Of a stretch of DNA of 64,000 nucleotides, positions 55,593 to 64,000 are shown in pieces (position 1 is the stretch's first letter; every line of letters begins with the position of its first letter). This DNA comes from Nitrospiraceae bacterium (GTDB lineage Bacteria > Nitrospirota > Nitrospiria > Nitrospirales > Nitrospiraceae). Under the pieces are notes generated by a model. It made no database searches and was not told where the DNA came from. It saw only the letters and a list, made by a program, of their open reading frames with translations. The position numbers and the translations under genes are program-made. The DNA is taken from contig CAKKRK010000028.1 in the NCBI GenBank assembly GCA_919902665.1, positions 1 through 64,000 of the forward strand. The letters run 5' to 3'.

Positions 55593-56882
55593 ATGGCAAC
55601 AGCGTCGCCGCATAGGTATCTCGCAGAAACAATCGCCATTGGGTCAGAACTGCTGGTGGGTGGACGGACCGACAGCAATTCTCTGCTCATTGCAGACGCA
55701 CTGGCCACGATCGGTGTTGAAGTCAGGTTCAAAACCATCGTCGGAGATGATCAGTCGGACATTGCCGGGGTCCTGACGACAGCTTGTCGTCGGGCAGGAA
55801 TTGTAATTATGACGGGGGGCTTGGGACCGACGGTCGATGATTGCACCAGGGAGGCCGTCGCGTTGGTCACGGGCTTTCGATTGGCTCGCCGCAAGGAAGC
55901 CTTCGAGAACATGAGGGTCAGGTTGGCTCAATGGGGGCGAACACCAAATAAGGGGCAATTACGACAAGCGTTGATTCCCTCCAAGGCGACCGTGTTGCCG
56001 AATCCAGTTGGGTCGGCCCCGGGGTTTGCGATCACCTGGCGGGGGACTCACATGATCGCATTGCCTGGTGTTCCCAGCGAAATGAAGGCTATGACGGAGC
56101 AATCGGTTGTTCCCCTTTTGGTCGCTCAATTTGACCGATCGGCGCAAGCGCGTCCCTCTCCCATCACACGATTGATCTTTCATACCTGGGGATTACCGGA
56201 GTCTGATGTGGACGCCAAGTTGAAGGGATTGATCCCAAAACGGACGCCGATTGCCCTGGGGCTGCTGGCCTCGCCGACAGGCGTACTGGTGTCGCTGACG
56301 ACCAAGGCTCATCGATCGATCAAGGAAGCCGTGCTTCAGTCATTGGCGGAAGGGGTTCGTACGAGATTGCGTGAGTGGATCTATGCCGAAGGACAGGAGA
56401 CGTTGGAGGAAGTCGTCGGTCGTATGCTCAGACAACAGAAACTCACCGTTGCAGTAGCTGAATCGTGCACGGGAGGATTGATCGGACATCGACTGACACA
56501 GGTGCCGGGATCATCCGCCTATGTCGACCGTGGGGCGCTCTGCTATAGTAATCGATCCAAAACCGAGATGCTCGGAGTGTCAGCGGGTCTTTTTGCGCAG
56601 CATGGGGCAGTCAGTCGGGAAGTCGCGGCGGCGATGGCGCGAGGGATGAGGGAACGGGCAGGGGTGTCCGTGGCCGTGAGTGTCACGGGTATCGCGGGAC
56701 CTGGCGGTGGGACTGACACAAAACCAGTCGGACTGGTCTATATTGGACTCGACGGAGGCAAGGGCGATACCGTGATAAAGGAGTGTCGGTTCCACGGAGA
56801 CCGGTTTGTGATCAAACAGCGGGCTGCACAGGCAGCGCTCGATCTACTTCGTCGTTGGCTAATCGGAAGGGGAAATGCATGA
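55593..56882 (+). CDS. cinA: CinA-family protein (molybdopterin-like plus PncC domain)
   Basis: A 429-residue protein. The N-terminal ~170 residues are the molybdopterin-binding fold (AIGSELLVGGRTDSNSLL, MTGGLGPTVDDCTREAVA), and the C-terminal ~160 are a nicotinamide-nucleotide amidase domain (VAESCTGGLIGHRLTQVPGSSA with the Ser nucleophile). CinA takes part in NAD-pyridine nucleotide recycling and, in transformable bacteria, in DNA uptake with RecA. It overlaps the thpR gene by 4 bp. Confidence 0.94.
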   Translation: MATASPHRYLAETIAIGSELLVGGRTDSNSLLIADALATIGVEVRFKTIVGDDQSDIAGVLTTACRRAGIVIMTGGLGPTVDDCTREAVALVTGFRLARRKEAFENMRVRLAQWGRTPNKGQLRQALIPSKATVLPNPVGSAPGFAITWRGTHMIALPGVPSEMKAMTEQSVVPLLVAQFDRSAQARPSPITRLIFHTWGLPESDVDAKLKGLIPKRTPIALGLLASPTGVLVSLTTKAHRSIKEAVLQSLAEGVRTRLREWIYAEGQETLEEVVGRMLRQQKLTVAVAESCTGGLIGHRLTQVPGSSAYVDRGALCYSNRSKTEMLGVSAGLFAQHGAVSREVAAAMARGMRERAGVSVAVSVTGIAGPGGGTDTKPVGLVYIGLDGGKGDTVIKECRFHGDRFVIKQRAAQAALDLLRRWLIGRGNA

Positions 56883-57478
56883 TCCGGACCTTTTTAGCCG
56901 TCGAGGCCAGTGACGAGGTCCGCACCGCGATCTCCCAGGCACAGCAGGATCTCAAGGAACGGCTCGGCGCCGATTCTTCCAAGGAGATCCGCATCACCTG
57001 GGGACAAGCGAATTCGTTTCATCTCACACTGAGGTTTCTCGGAGAGACGGAGAAGCACCTCATCGACCAACTCCGTGAAGCGATGGCGCGTGTCAGGCGG
57101 TCTCATCCGACCATTCAGATCCCGATCGATCGGCTCCAGGCCTTCCCAAGTTTCGAGAAACCGCGGGTACTGTGGGTCGGTCCATCTGAAGCGTGGCTTA
57201 AAAGTGAACCAGCCAAGCGGTTGGCGGCGTTGCATCGAGAGATAGAATCCTGCTGCCACTCGTTCGGTGTTCCACCAGATGAGAAACCCTTCAACCCACA
57301 TCTGACACTGGCGAGGATCAAACTAGGTGAACGACAGGTCGGGGAGCTGCTCGCCAAAAGTGGCGTCTGTGAGCAGGCACTGCCGTTAGGGTCGATGACA
57401 GTTGGGCCGATCGTGCTGATGAAAAGCCATTTGCGTCCAACTGGCCCCGTCTATACGAAGTTGTGGGAAGTGGGGTGA
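56879..57478 (+). CDS. thpR: RNA 2',3'-cyclic phosphodiesterase (ThpR/LigT)
   Basis: A 199-residue 2H phosphoesterase. The two HXT(X) motifs are present as FHLTLRF (about 43-49) and NPHLTLARI (about 140-148). It hydrolyses RNA 2',3'-cyclic phosphate ends and can act as an RNA ligase in vitro. The ATG at 56879 overlaps the cinA stop (ATGA) and gives the family N-terminus; an upstream ATG inside cinA is rejected. Confidence 0.93.
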   Translation: MIRTFLAVEASDEVRTAISQAQQDLKERLGADSSKEIRITWGQANSFHLTLRFLGETEKHLIDQLREAMARVRRSHPTIQIPIDRLQAFPSFEKPRVLWVGPSEAWLKSEPAKRLAALHREIESCCHSFGVPPDEKPFNPHLTLARIKLGERQVGELLAKSGVCEQALPLGSMTVGPIVLMKSHLRPTGPVYTKLWEVG

Positions 57479-57525
57479 GGGGGTAGGCTATGTTGTTTGG
57501 AGGATCGAAAACAGCCAGATGAACG

Positions 57526-58068
57526 TCATGGTTCGAGGAGCGGGATCAGTGCCGTGTGGCCTTGCGTCTGGGCCAAATCTACCGGACGCTCTCCGGATGT
57601 CATTCTGGCATGCGTATTCGCTCCATGTTGCAGCAGGAGGGTGATGAGCTCCTGATCGCCTCGATAGGCCGCCACATGCAAGAGTGTGACTTCCCCGATT
57701 CCTGCCCTGGTGTTCACATCCATTCCGTTCTTCAATAAGAGAGCCACCACCTCCCGCTGTCCTTCTTGTGCCGCGATGAAGATCGGGGTGACACCATCCT
57801 GCCTCATGGGATTCATGGCTGCTCCTCGTTCTAGTAGGAGCGTCACTATGTCCGGATGTCCATTCTTTGCTGCCTCAAAGAGCGGGGTTACGCCCCGCCC
57901 ATCGGCTGCCTGAGCGCTAATACCTTGTCCAAGGAAAGTCTGTACTCGCAGCAGATTGCCCTCCGCAGCGGCCAGTCGTAGCTTCTCCTCCGGCGCTGTC
58001 ATGCAACTGCTTAAGAGCACCAGTGGATAGAGGCCGAGTGCCCAGTGCGAGGCAACCGGCTTCATCCT
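57526..58068 (-). CDS. Exported ankyrin-repeat lipoprotein
   Basis: A 180-residue protein with a signal segment and lipobox (LSSC) and about five ankyrin repeats (pattern TPLFEAAKNGHPDIVTLLL, -GEVTLLHVAAYRG). The end SGERPVDLAQTQGHTALIPLL is nearly the same as that of the next gene. AGGAG seven bases upstream of ATG 58068 supports the start. It probably mediates protein contacts in the envelope. Confidence 0.85.
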   Translation of the reverse strand, partial: RMKPVASHWALGLYPLVLLSSCMTAPEEKLRLAAAEGNLLRVQTFLGQGISAQAADGRGVTPLFEAAKNGHPDIVTLLLERGAAMNPMRQDGVTPIFIAAQEGQREVVALLLKNGMDVNTRAGIGEVTLLHVAAYRGDQELITLLLQHGANTHARMTSGERPVDLAQTQGHTALIPLLEP

Positions 58069-58277
58069 ACCGTCTCCTTTTTCTGTTGCCACAATTGACG
58101 AGTGTTGTGCCGAAGGCTGTTCGTGGTTGTCATGGCGTGTTCCGTTACACTGCCGAATCTTCACAGATTAACAGTGAGGTGAACTCTCGTTCTTTGGTAG
58201 ACAATGGCTCTTCAATTTGGCTGATCTGGTTGGGATCCTTTGTCGTAGGTTCGAGAGGAAGGACATCGACGCAGCTC

Positions 58278-59504
58278 CTACGGTTTCAGGAGAGGAAAGA
58301 GTACGCGGTGGCTTTGTTCGCGAGCGATGTCAATCGGACGTTCACCAGATAATGTTTTTGCCCGTTTCTTCCCTCCCCGCTTGAGCAAAAGCTTCACGAC
58401 TTCCAGATTGCCCTGATAGGCTCCCACGTGCAACGGGGTTTTGCCGTCTGCCGTCTGTGCGTTCACGTCTGCTCCTTTTTTCAGGAGGAGTGCCACCATG
58501 TCTCGATGGCCTGCCGCCACCGCAATATGGAGCGGTGTGGCACCATCAGGTGCTGATTGGTTGACGAGTGCACCCTGAGTGAGTAACAGATCGACCACGT
58601 CCCGATGGTCATTTTGTGTGGCGAGCAAGAGCGGTGTGGCATGGTTCCGTGCTTTTTGGTTGATCGCCGCGCCTTGCTTCAGAAGGAGCGCGACGACTTC
58701 TCGATGACCATTTTGTGCAGCGACATGGAGCGGGGTCACACCATTGTGGACGGCTTGGGTCACGAGGGCGCCCTTTTCGAGTAACAGCCTCGCAACGTCG
58801 AGATGACCGTTCTGTGCGGCGACAAGCAGTGGTGTTGCCCCATCGGTCATGGTCTGTCTCACGACTGCGCCTGCATCCACGAGGAGCGACACGGTTGCAA
58901 CATGACCATGCTGGGCTGCGACGAAGAGTGGCGTCGAGCCATCAGGCAAGGTCAGATTCACGGCGGCTCCCTGTTGAAGAAGCAACCCGATCACGCCGTG
59001 ATGGCCTTTCTGCGCGGCGATGAACAGTGGTGTGACACCGTCTTCCGCAACGTGATTCGCGTCGGCTTTGTGTTGGAGTAAAAGCGCCGCGATCTCTCGA
59101 TGGCCGTTCTGTGCGGCGATGAACAGTGGCGTCACACCGATGTTGGTGGCCTGATTCACCGCTGCTCCGTTATTCAGCAAGAGCGCGGCCACTGCCGAAT
59201 GACCATTCTGTGCCGCAATGTAGAGCGGGGTGGCTCCGTCGCTGGTGGCGTGATTGACCGGAGCGGCTTTACGCAGCAAGAGCGTGACCACGTCGCGATG
59301 CCCATTCCAGGCAGCGGCATGGAGTGCGGTCGTTCCCTGCTCATTAGCAGCTTGGACGTTCGCTCCTTCGTCAAACAGGGTCTTGATCTGGGTGAGATTG
59401 CCATCTCTTGCGGCGATCAGAAGTTTCTCATCTACGGGGCGCATGGCCAGGAGCAGCGGCAGCAGGGCACAGAGGACGCAGAGTCTTATCCATCGCGAGA
59501 TCAT
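58278..59504 (-). CDS. Exported protein with about eleven ankyrin repeats
   Basis: A 408-residue protein with a signal peptide (about 1-22) and roughly 11 ankyrin repeats of 33 residues, consensus GATPLHVAAQNGHREVVALLL. The repeats are unusually regular, giving an internal ~99-bp DNA repeat. The last segment SGERPIDIAREQSHRVLFPLL matches the neighbouring ankyrin gene, so the two are likely related by duplication. The ATG at 59504 has GGAG six bases ahead. Confidence 0.87.
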   Translation of the reverse strand: MISRWIRLCVLCALLPLLLAMRPVDEKLLIAARDGNLTQIKTLFDEGANVQAANEQGTTALHAAAWNGHRDVVTLLLRKAAPVNHATSDGATPLYIAAQNGHSAVAALLLNNGAAVNQATNIGVTPLFIAAQNGHREIAALLLQHKADANHVAEDGVTPLFIAAQKGHHGVIGLLLQQGAAVNLTLPDGSTPLFVAAQHGHVATVSLLVDAGAVVRQTMTDGATPLLVAAQNGHLDVARLLLEKGALVTQAVHNGVTPLHVAAQNGHREVVALLLKQGAAINQKARNHATPLLLATQNDHRDVVDLLLTQGALVNQSAPDGATPLHIAVAAGHRDMVALLLKKGADVNAQTADGKTPLHVGAYQGNLEVVKLLLKRGGKKRAKTLSGERPIDIAREQSHRVLFPLLKP

Positions 59505-59639
59505 GTCAGTCTCCAATTTGGTGCGAGTAGGTGCCGGGGATTATGAACCGATCCAATGGCGTCCTTCCAGTCTTTCATGCCATTGCGGAGAGCCTGGCAC
59601 GCCGATACACAAACTAGGTTCCATGGAAGTGATTGAGTG

Positions 59640-60710
59640 TCATCTGGCCAATGCCGGGTAGTCGCTGTAACCGTCTGAGCCACCTCCGTAGAGGCGATCG
59701 TAGTTGACGTCGTTGAGTGGAGCCTGTTTGGCAAAGCGTTCGACCAGATCCGGATTCGCGATGTGCGGCCGTCCGTAGACAATCGCATCAGCTGCTCCAC
59801 TTGCAATCGTCGATTCGCCGGTCTCACGGGTATAGCTTCCGTTGGTCATCAATGCCCCCTGGAAATGTTTGCGGGCGATTGCCAAGATGGCTAGCTCTTC
59901 AGGCAATGCGTGGTTTTCGTGCCGAATTTCCAGAAACGCGATCGCACGCCGATTTAATTCCTGTGCGACATAGGTCACCAGAGCTTCAGGCTGACTCTCC
60001 ACCATGTCATTGAAGGGGACTAGCGGTGAGATACGCACGGCGACACGCCTGGCGCCCCAAACGCCGATGGCGGCATCAGTTACTTCCAGTAGGAATCGAG
60101 CACGGTCGGGAACAGAGCCTCCGTAGGTATCCGTGCGCGCATTCACGCCGTCGCGCAGAAAGTTATCGATTAGATAGCCGTGCGCACCATGGATTTGCAC
60201 TCCATCAAATCCGGCTAGCCGTGCGTTCTGCGCAGCAGATTTGAACATCTCCACATAGCGTGGGATTTCGTCAGTGCGGAGCGCCCGAGGGATTTCATAG
60301 GGCTTGGCACCCTGTGGGGTATTGGTCATCTCATGGCGGATTGCCTTGGCGCTGCTAGAGACCGGCTGCTCGCCATCGTTCAATAACGAATGTGCGGCTC
60401 GACCAGGATGCCAGATCTGCATGATGATATGGCCACCCTTCGCATGGACCGCATCCGTCACGCGTTTCCAACCGGCCACGTGTGCGGGACTATAGATGCC
60501 GCCTTCCCCCATGAAGGCGCAGGCGTGGGCATCGACCATCGTGCACTCCGTCATGATGAGGCCACTCGATGCACGTTGCGAGTAGTAGTCCACCATCATG
60601 TCGTTGGGGATGTGGGTGGACCCGGCTCGCACACGAGTGAGGGGAGCCATGACGATACGGTTGGGCAAGAGGAGCTCTCCAACTTGAAGCGGCGTCAACA
60701 ATGTCGGCAT
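59640..60710 (-). CDS. Old yellow enzyme family NADH:flavin oxidoreductase
   Basis: A 356-residue TIM-barrel flavoprotein starting LTPLQVGELLLPNRIVMAPLTR, with the substrate-anion site HGAHGYLIDNFL (two His) and the family block VNARTDTYGGS. Such reductases act on alkenes, nitro-esters or N-ethylmaleimide (NemA-like). AAGGAA is five bases before ATG. It is preceded (on the reverse strand) by the toxin-antitoxin pair and is probably its own unit. Confidence 0.92.
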   Translation of the reverse strand: MPTLLTPLQVGELLLPNRIVMAPLTRVRAGSTHIPNDMMVDYYSQRASSGLIMTECTMVDAHACAFMGEGGIYSPAHVAGWKRVTDAVHAKGGHIIMQIWHPGRAAHSLLNDGEQPVSSSAKAIRHEMTNTPQGAKPYEIPRALRTDEIPRYVEMFKSAAQNARLAGFDGVQIHGAHGYLIDNFLRDGVNARTDTYGGSVPDRARFLLEVTDAAIGVWGARRVAVRISPLVPFNDMVESQPEALVTYVAQELNRRAIAFLEIRHENHALPEELAILAIARKHFQGALMTNGSYTRETGESTIASGAADAIVYGRPHIANPDLVERFAKQAPLNDVNYDRLYGGGSDGYSDYPALAR

Positions 60711-60797
60711 GGGTGTTCCTTCGCGGAATGAGTGAATCGTGAGTGGGAGAATTTATAAGTGAGATGGGGAGAGAGTCAACTGATGGCTGGTGACTCT

Positions 60798-61085
60798 TCA
60801 GGTCTTTCGGCGAAGCCGCTCGGTCAGCTCCTCATACACAGATTGGCGGTGTCCCACGGCCATGAGGCGGATGACTCGTCTCTTGTGATCGACTGCGTAG
60901 ACGATGCAAAAACGGCGAACGCGATACTTTCGTAACCCGTCGAGTTCCCGTTTGAGTGGTTCTCCACATTCGGGATTCGCGGCAATGGCGCGAATGGCTG
61001 ATTTGATCAGTCGCTTGAGATCGGGATGGAGTGATCGGATCACATCTGCCACATGCGGAGGGATGTCTGGTCGGAAGGGGATCAC
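60798..61085 (-). CDS. RelE/ParE-family toxin
   Basis: A 95-residue protein with the RelE fold pattern: IRSLHPDLKRLIKSAIRAIAANP, then GEPLKRELDGLRKYRVRRFCIVYAVDHKRRVIRLMAVGHR. Basic residues cluster on the strands as in ribosome-dependent mRNA interferases. It overlaps the upstream antitoxin gene by 4 bp. The activity is inferred from the family. Confidence 0.88.
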   Translation of the reverse strand: MIPFRPDIPPHVADVIRSLHPDLKRLIKSAIRAIAANPECGEPLKRELDGLRKYRVRRFCIVYAVDHKRRVIRLMAVGHRQSVYEELTERLRRKT

Positions 61086-61378
61086 GCTGTGCGGCGCTTC
61101 TTGATGGGCACGAGAGGCTCGCCGAACACGTCTTCAAACGAGAGCCCGTTGCGTTTCGTTTTGTAAAAGGCCCGGCTCTCGGCAATCTGGCTCATGAGTC
61201 CCGGATCGCTCAGGACATCCAAGGTCTCTTTGAGACGGGTATATTCATCGATATTGATCAAAATCGCCGCCGGCCGGCCATTTTTTGTGACGATGACTTC
61301 CTCTTCACGCTCCTGGACTCCCGCCACGAGTTCAGGGAGGCGGGTTTTCACTTCGGATAACGACAAGGTTTTTGCCAT
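61082..61378 (-). CDS. Phd/YefM-family antitoxin
   Basis: A 98-residue protein starting MAKTLSLSEVKTRLPELV with the Phd block EEVIVTKNGRPAAILINIDEYTRLKE. The C-terminal part would bind the toxin. The ATG at 61378 has GAGG eight bases ahead; a longer frame to 61447 includes the operator and is not used. It precedes the toxin gene as usual and probably represses its own promoter. Confidence 0.88.
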   Translation of the reverse strand: MAKTLSLSEVKTRLPELVAGVQEREEEVIVTKNGRPAAILINIDEYTRLKETLDVLSDPGLMSQIAESRAFYKTKRNGLSFEDVFGEPLVPIKKRRTA

Positions 61379-61395
61379 AGGAGACCTCATGTGTG

Positions 61396-61417
61396 AAAGA
61401 CCAGAATTCTGGTCTTT
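61396..61417. promoter_or_regulatory. Perfect 22-bp palindromic operator of the toxin-antitoxin operon
   Basis: The half-site AAAGACCAGAA is followed directly by its reverse complement, giving a perfect 22-bp palindrome. It lies just downstream of a reverse-strand promoter (-10 TATTCT at 61423-61418), covering the expected start of transcription, where a Phd-type antitoxin would bind. Confidence 0.75.
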
Positions 61418-61447
61418 AGAATACAGTGATAGGTGGGGTGCCGTCAA
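61418..61447 (-). promoter_or_regulatory. Promoter of the Phd/RelE operon
   Basis: On the reverse strand TTGACG (61447-61442), an 18-base spacer and TATTCT (61423-61418) form a good sigma70-type promoter. The palindrome begins directly after the -10 box. Confidence 0.65.
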
Positions 61448-61667
61448 ATAGACTGGCTCGTGGTTAGGTGACGTGTGTGCTAGGAGCGGAGTAATTAGAA
61501 AAGATTCCCGATTTCCCTGTCACTTCTACGGAACGTAACGTTGGAGGACTCGACTAAGTCTATTGATGGGAAACGTCTTCTGTATTGCCTCACCTTCGGA
61601 ACCTTCTTGAACTTCCCATCAACCCTGGTAACAGGAGCGGCGATGCTCTTGCCGGTCAGTACTCTCC

Positions 61668-62315
61668 TTAATTGGACGTTCTCAGCTTCGTAATCAATCG
61701 TCGAATTAACATATCGAACTCCAGGGCATGCGTTGGCGTGATGGCTCCTGATCGAGTATGCACTACCTTGTTCCGTAGGTTTCGTAGTTCTGAGAAGATG
61801 CGGAAGGTAGCGTCATCCCATAGCTCTAGCTTGCGTAGCTCTTGAGCAATCCGACTCGTAGGTAGCTTCTCGCTGTCCGAAATCCCGTGTTTAGTGGCCG
61901 CGGTTCGCAGCTCCGTCTCAAGATCAAGCCAGGAGTCGAGCATAGCCGCAGCCGGATGCAGTTCTGCCAATTTGAGAAACCTCTCCTGTGACGCTTGGAT
62001 CATCTTTTCTTTATGGAGAATAGGTGTGATTGGCATGACAATGTCGGTTTCTTCTGCTGTTCCGACCCGAGCAGTATCGCTGACTCGTATTTCCAACGTA
62101 GCAGGTTTTTCGGGCAAGGCTTGTTCAGCGTTCTGGGCCACTTCCTCAATGCGTTCACCAAAGTCGATTTCCCATTCTTTCCCTTTTCCTTTCGCCTTTG
62201 TGATTCTGCTGAGTAGTTCTGATACGTTGTTCTTGAACTTCCACAGCGCAATGAGGAATGCGACCGGCCACGCGAGACTGTCTATCACTTGTGAAATAAA
62301 CGTCAGACTATCCAT
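61668..62315 (-). CDS. Membrane-anchored protein with a HEPN-like motif
   Basis: A 215-residue protein with one membrane segment near the N-terminus (about 10-25), a charged middle, and a helical C-terminal domain with LRNLRNKVVHT, that is Arg181-X4-His186. This matches the HEPN Rx4-6H motif and DUF4145-like domains, but the domain is too divergent to assign. It is next to the toxin-antitoxin pair and may be a further defence-type gene. Confidence 0.6.
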   Translation of the reverse strand: MDSLTFISQVIDSLAWPVAFLIALWKFKNNVSELLSRITKAKGKGKEWEIDFGERIEEVAQNAEQALPEKPATLEIRVSDTARVGTAEETDIVMPITPILHKEKMIQASQERFLKLAELHPAAAMLDSWLDLETELRTAATKHGISDSEKLPTSRIAQELRKLELWDDATFRIFSELRNLRNKVVHTRSGAITPTHALEFDMLIRRLITKLRTSN

Positions 62316-62687
62316 GTAGCCCGACCTTTTGAAACAGCAGAAGTAGACAGGAAGGATGACTTAGGATTGGTATTGTAGATGGACAAGAACTAAGGCGCAA
62401 GGCTAGTTAGACTGTTGTGTAGCGAGCACATCATCTGGCTCTTGACGGTGATGCATGCTGGGCTGGATCGCGCGGAAGAAGTTGGCGGCTTTCAGGAATG
62501 TGTGCATGGAGGCAGGGAGCTGAGATGTCGTGGCCAGCAAAATGATAGGGGGCAGAGCGCGATTTCGAGGATGATTGAAGGGGGCGGATCCGGTGTTCGT
62601 CCCAGACACTTAGGTGGATCGATTTGGGAAAGCCGGTTTACGGGTGGCACTGGAACCAGTGAGACATGGTCTCGTCGTTGCGATTAG
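62316..62687. other. Intergenic region
   Basis: About 370 bases with weak frames on both strands (about 62403-62609 reverse and 62415-62687 forward) that lack family features and clear ribosome binding sites. No RNA gene, repeat or promoter was recognised. Confidence 0.55.
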
Positions 62688-63029
62688 TTACTGCACTCTG
62701 AACTTCTCGACCAGCTGGCGCAATCGCTTCCGCTGGACTGGCCGCAGATTCAGGAACTCCACTCCGAACACCTGTCCTCGGACCCACCGGACGACAGCAT
62801 GGTTAATGTGCATGCGCCATTTATAGTTTGGGGAAAAGATCCACAGGTCGAGGTTCATGTCGGTTCGGACGGTGGTCTCGGACTCAGCTGCACAGCCAGT
62901 GCTAGACAGATCGAGGAGTGTCGCATCAGCCTCTACCAGTTCAGTGCTTGAAAAGAACAGGCGGCAGTCCAATGGAATACGAGGAGAGGTTCGTAATTCT
63001 TTTTTGTCGGTGTGATCATCGCCGCGCAT
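62688..63029 (-). CDS. PilZ-domain protein
   Basis: About 113 residues with a PilZ pattern: RTSPRIPLDCRLFF (RxxxR block), then a DLSSTGCAAES (DxSxxG block), and a final strand FGVEFLNL. PilZ domains bind cyclic-di-GMP; the R and D/S-x-x-G sites are present, so binding is plausible. An upstream frame to 63179 adds 50 residues of uncertain reality; ATG 63029 has GGGGA a few bases ahead. It is transcribed away from recA. Confidence 0.78.
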   Translation of the reverse strand: MRGDDHTDKKELRTSPRIPLDCRLFFSSTELVEADATLLDLSSTGCAAESETTVRTDMNLDLWIFSPNYKWRMHINHAVVRWVRGQVFGVEFLNLRPVQRKRLRQLVEKFRVQ

Positions 63030-63189
63030 GAGGCGTCCCCGCAAGATTTCGACTTCCCATAAATGAATCACCTCAGGCAGTTTCCCGCTATTGATTTCGC
63101 CTTTATTGCGTATCGGGTTGGCCTGCTTCGCACAGTGTGTCTCACTTCTCTTTGATGAGATGAGGCTAGGTTTTGCCACGTAGCTTGGG

Positions 63190-63195
63190 TATAAT
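63190..63195 (+). promoter_or_regulatory. -10 box of the recA promoter
   Basis: A perfect TATAAT, preceded by GGG, lies 38 bases upstream of the recA ATG. No matching TTGACA at 16-18 bases is present, and no LexA-type inverted repeat was recognised nearby. Confidence 0.5.
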
Positions 63196-63233
63196 CGACC
63201 GGATTCTTTCCTCTCATCTTGTAGGAGATTCGC

Positions 63234-64000
63234 ATGTCTGAAAAAGACGACAAGAAGCGCGCGCTCGACTTAGCTCTGTCCCAGATTGAGAAGCAGTATG
63301 GGAAGGGCGCCATCATGAAGCTGGGGGCCGAGGAGAAAGTCGACGTGCCAGCGATTTCCACAGGCTCGCTCGGACTCGACATCGCTCTCGGGGTCGGTGG
63401 GCTTCCACGAGGACGGGTGATTGAGATCTTTGGTCCAGAGGCATCCGGAAAGACGACGTTGACGCTGCACTGTATCGCCGAGGTGCAGAAAACAGGAGGG
63501 GTTGCCGCGTTTATCGATGCCGAACATGCATTGGATGTGACCTATGCCAAGAAGCTGGGCGTGCAGGCTGATGATCTGCTGGTGTCGCAACCGGACACGG
63601 GTGAGCAGGCCTTGGAGATCGCCGAAACCTTAGTGCGAAGCGGTGCGATTGATTTGATCGTGGTTGATTCGGTCGCAGCGTTGACGCCTCGTGCGGAAAT
63701 CGAGGGCGAAATGGGTGATGCCCACATGGGGCTTCAGGCCAGGCTTATGTCACAGGCCTTACGAAAGCTCACCGCGGCGATTGCGAAGTCGCTGACGACG
63801 GTGATCTTCATCAATCAAATTCGTATGAAGCTCGGCGTGATGTTCGGGAATCCGGAAACGACCACCGGCGGCAACGCGCTCAAGTTCTATTCGTCCGTTC
63901 GCTTGGATATCCGCCGAATCGAATCGATCAAAGAAGGCCAGGATGTGATGGGCAGCCGCGTTCGTGTGAAGGTGGTGAAAAACAAGATGGCGCCACCGTT
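63234..64000 (+). CDS. recA: Recombinase RecA (5' part, runs off the window)
   Basis: The first 255 codons of RecA. Visible are the N-terminal helix with [15 protein letters not shown], Walker [10 protein letters not shown], Walker [11 protein letters not shown] and the L1/L2 region with [17 protein letters not shown]. The protein forms the recombination filament and co-protease for LexA. The ATG has TAGGAG about seven bases upstream. The rest lies beyond base 64000. Confidence 0.97.
   Translation, partial: MSEKDDKKRALDLALSQIEKQYGKGAIMKLGAEEKVDVPAISTGSLGLDIALGVGGLPRGRVIEIFGPEASGKTTLTLHCIAEVQKTGGVAAFIDAEHALDVTYAKKLGVQADDLLVSQPDTGEQALEIAETLVRSGAIDLIVVDSVAALTPRAEIEGEMGDAHMGLQARLMSQALRKLTAAIAKSLTTVIFINQIRMKLGVMFGNPETTTGGNALKFYSSVRLDIRRIESIKEGQDVMGSRVRVKVVKNKMAPP

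Noticed and set aside
58069..58277. Forward frame between the two ankyrin genes
   Set aside because: It has no start site with a ribosome binding site, overlaps the ends of both ankyrin genes, and its composition is like non-coding sequence.
62403..62687. Possible small genes on both strands in the gap before the PilZ gene
   Set aside because: No ribosome binding site, no conserved pattern, and the frames overlap on opposite strands.
1..64000. CRISPR array
   Set aside because: No series of short direct repeats with regular spacers was seen; the only regular repeats are the ankyrin codons at 58.3-59.5 kb.

Overview
The window looks like a piece of a bacterial chromosome from the phylum Nitrospirota, most likely a Nitrospira-type organism. 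This is inference from gene content and order: a HemQ/Cld-family protein, a type II dehydroquinase, accB/accC placed behind efp, many short exported proteins without a clear family, and moderate-to-high GC. No 16S or other marker that would settle the genus is present. Coding density is high, genes on one strand often overlap by 4 bp (ATGA/GTGA), and no integrase or complete transposase is seen. Only what looks like the end of an IS21-like element lies at bases 1-54.

Bases 1-9.6 kb hold an exported FN3 lipoprotein, an Rrf2 regulator with a TSUP permease, then a long forward run: radA, a lipoprotein, tsaB-rimI, a DUF465 protein, tatC, a beta-propeller protein, a cyclophilin and another lipoprotein. 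From 9.7 to 26.7 kb are a reverse glycosyltransferase, an FAD/NAD(P) oxidoreductase, reverse nadK, clpC behind a clear sigma70-type promoter, then tsaD-hflX-nth-yicC-gmk-rpoZ-coaBC-TPR, aroQ, efp, accB and accC. This is core housekeeping: tRNA t6A modification (tsaB, tsaD), ribosome rescue (hflX), base excision repair, nucleotide, CoA and fatty-acid supply.

From 26.8 to 39.5 kb: a MacA/MacB-type tripartite exporter (adaptor, ATPase, permease), an HD-GYP protein, a reverse group of rusA-like nuclease, orphan mraZ, HTH, FmdB-type zinc ribbon and comF, then a LolD-like ATPase translationally coupled to a class 1A dihydroorotate dehydrogenase, a GerE-only regulator and a large FtsX-type permease that probably works with the LolD-like ATPase.

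The most interesting part is 39.7-49.8 kb: one tightly packed forward operon with a type I restriction-modification system (hsdM, hsdS, hsdR) into which other defence-type genes are threaded: a YhcG/DUF1016 nuclease, a HepT-type HEPN toxin candidate (RX4HXY motif), a nucleotidyltransferase of the MntA antitoxin type (GSX10DXD motif) fused to the N-terminus of HsdS, a DUF6978 plus DUF1828/1829 pair, and an Abi_C-type HEPN protein. If the fused domain acts as MntA does, the specificity subunit of the restriction enzyme would also be the antitoxin, so loss or inhibition of HsdS would free the toxin. The operon ends close to the 3' end of a tRNA-Met(CAT) gene.

From 50.2 kb to the end: an SDR oxidoreductase, several exported or unknown proteins, a HemQ-like chlorite-dismutase-family gene with a strong terminator, cinA-thpR, two related exported ankyrin-repeat proteins, an old-yellow-enzyme reductase, a Phd/RelE toxin-antitoxin pair with a perfect palindromic operator over its promoter, a membrane-anchored protein with a HEPN-like motif, a PilZ protein and the 5' part of recA, which runs off the window.
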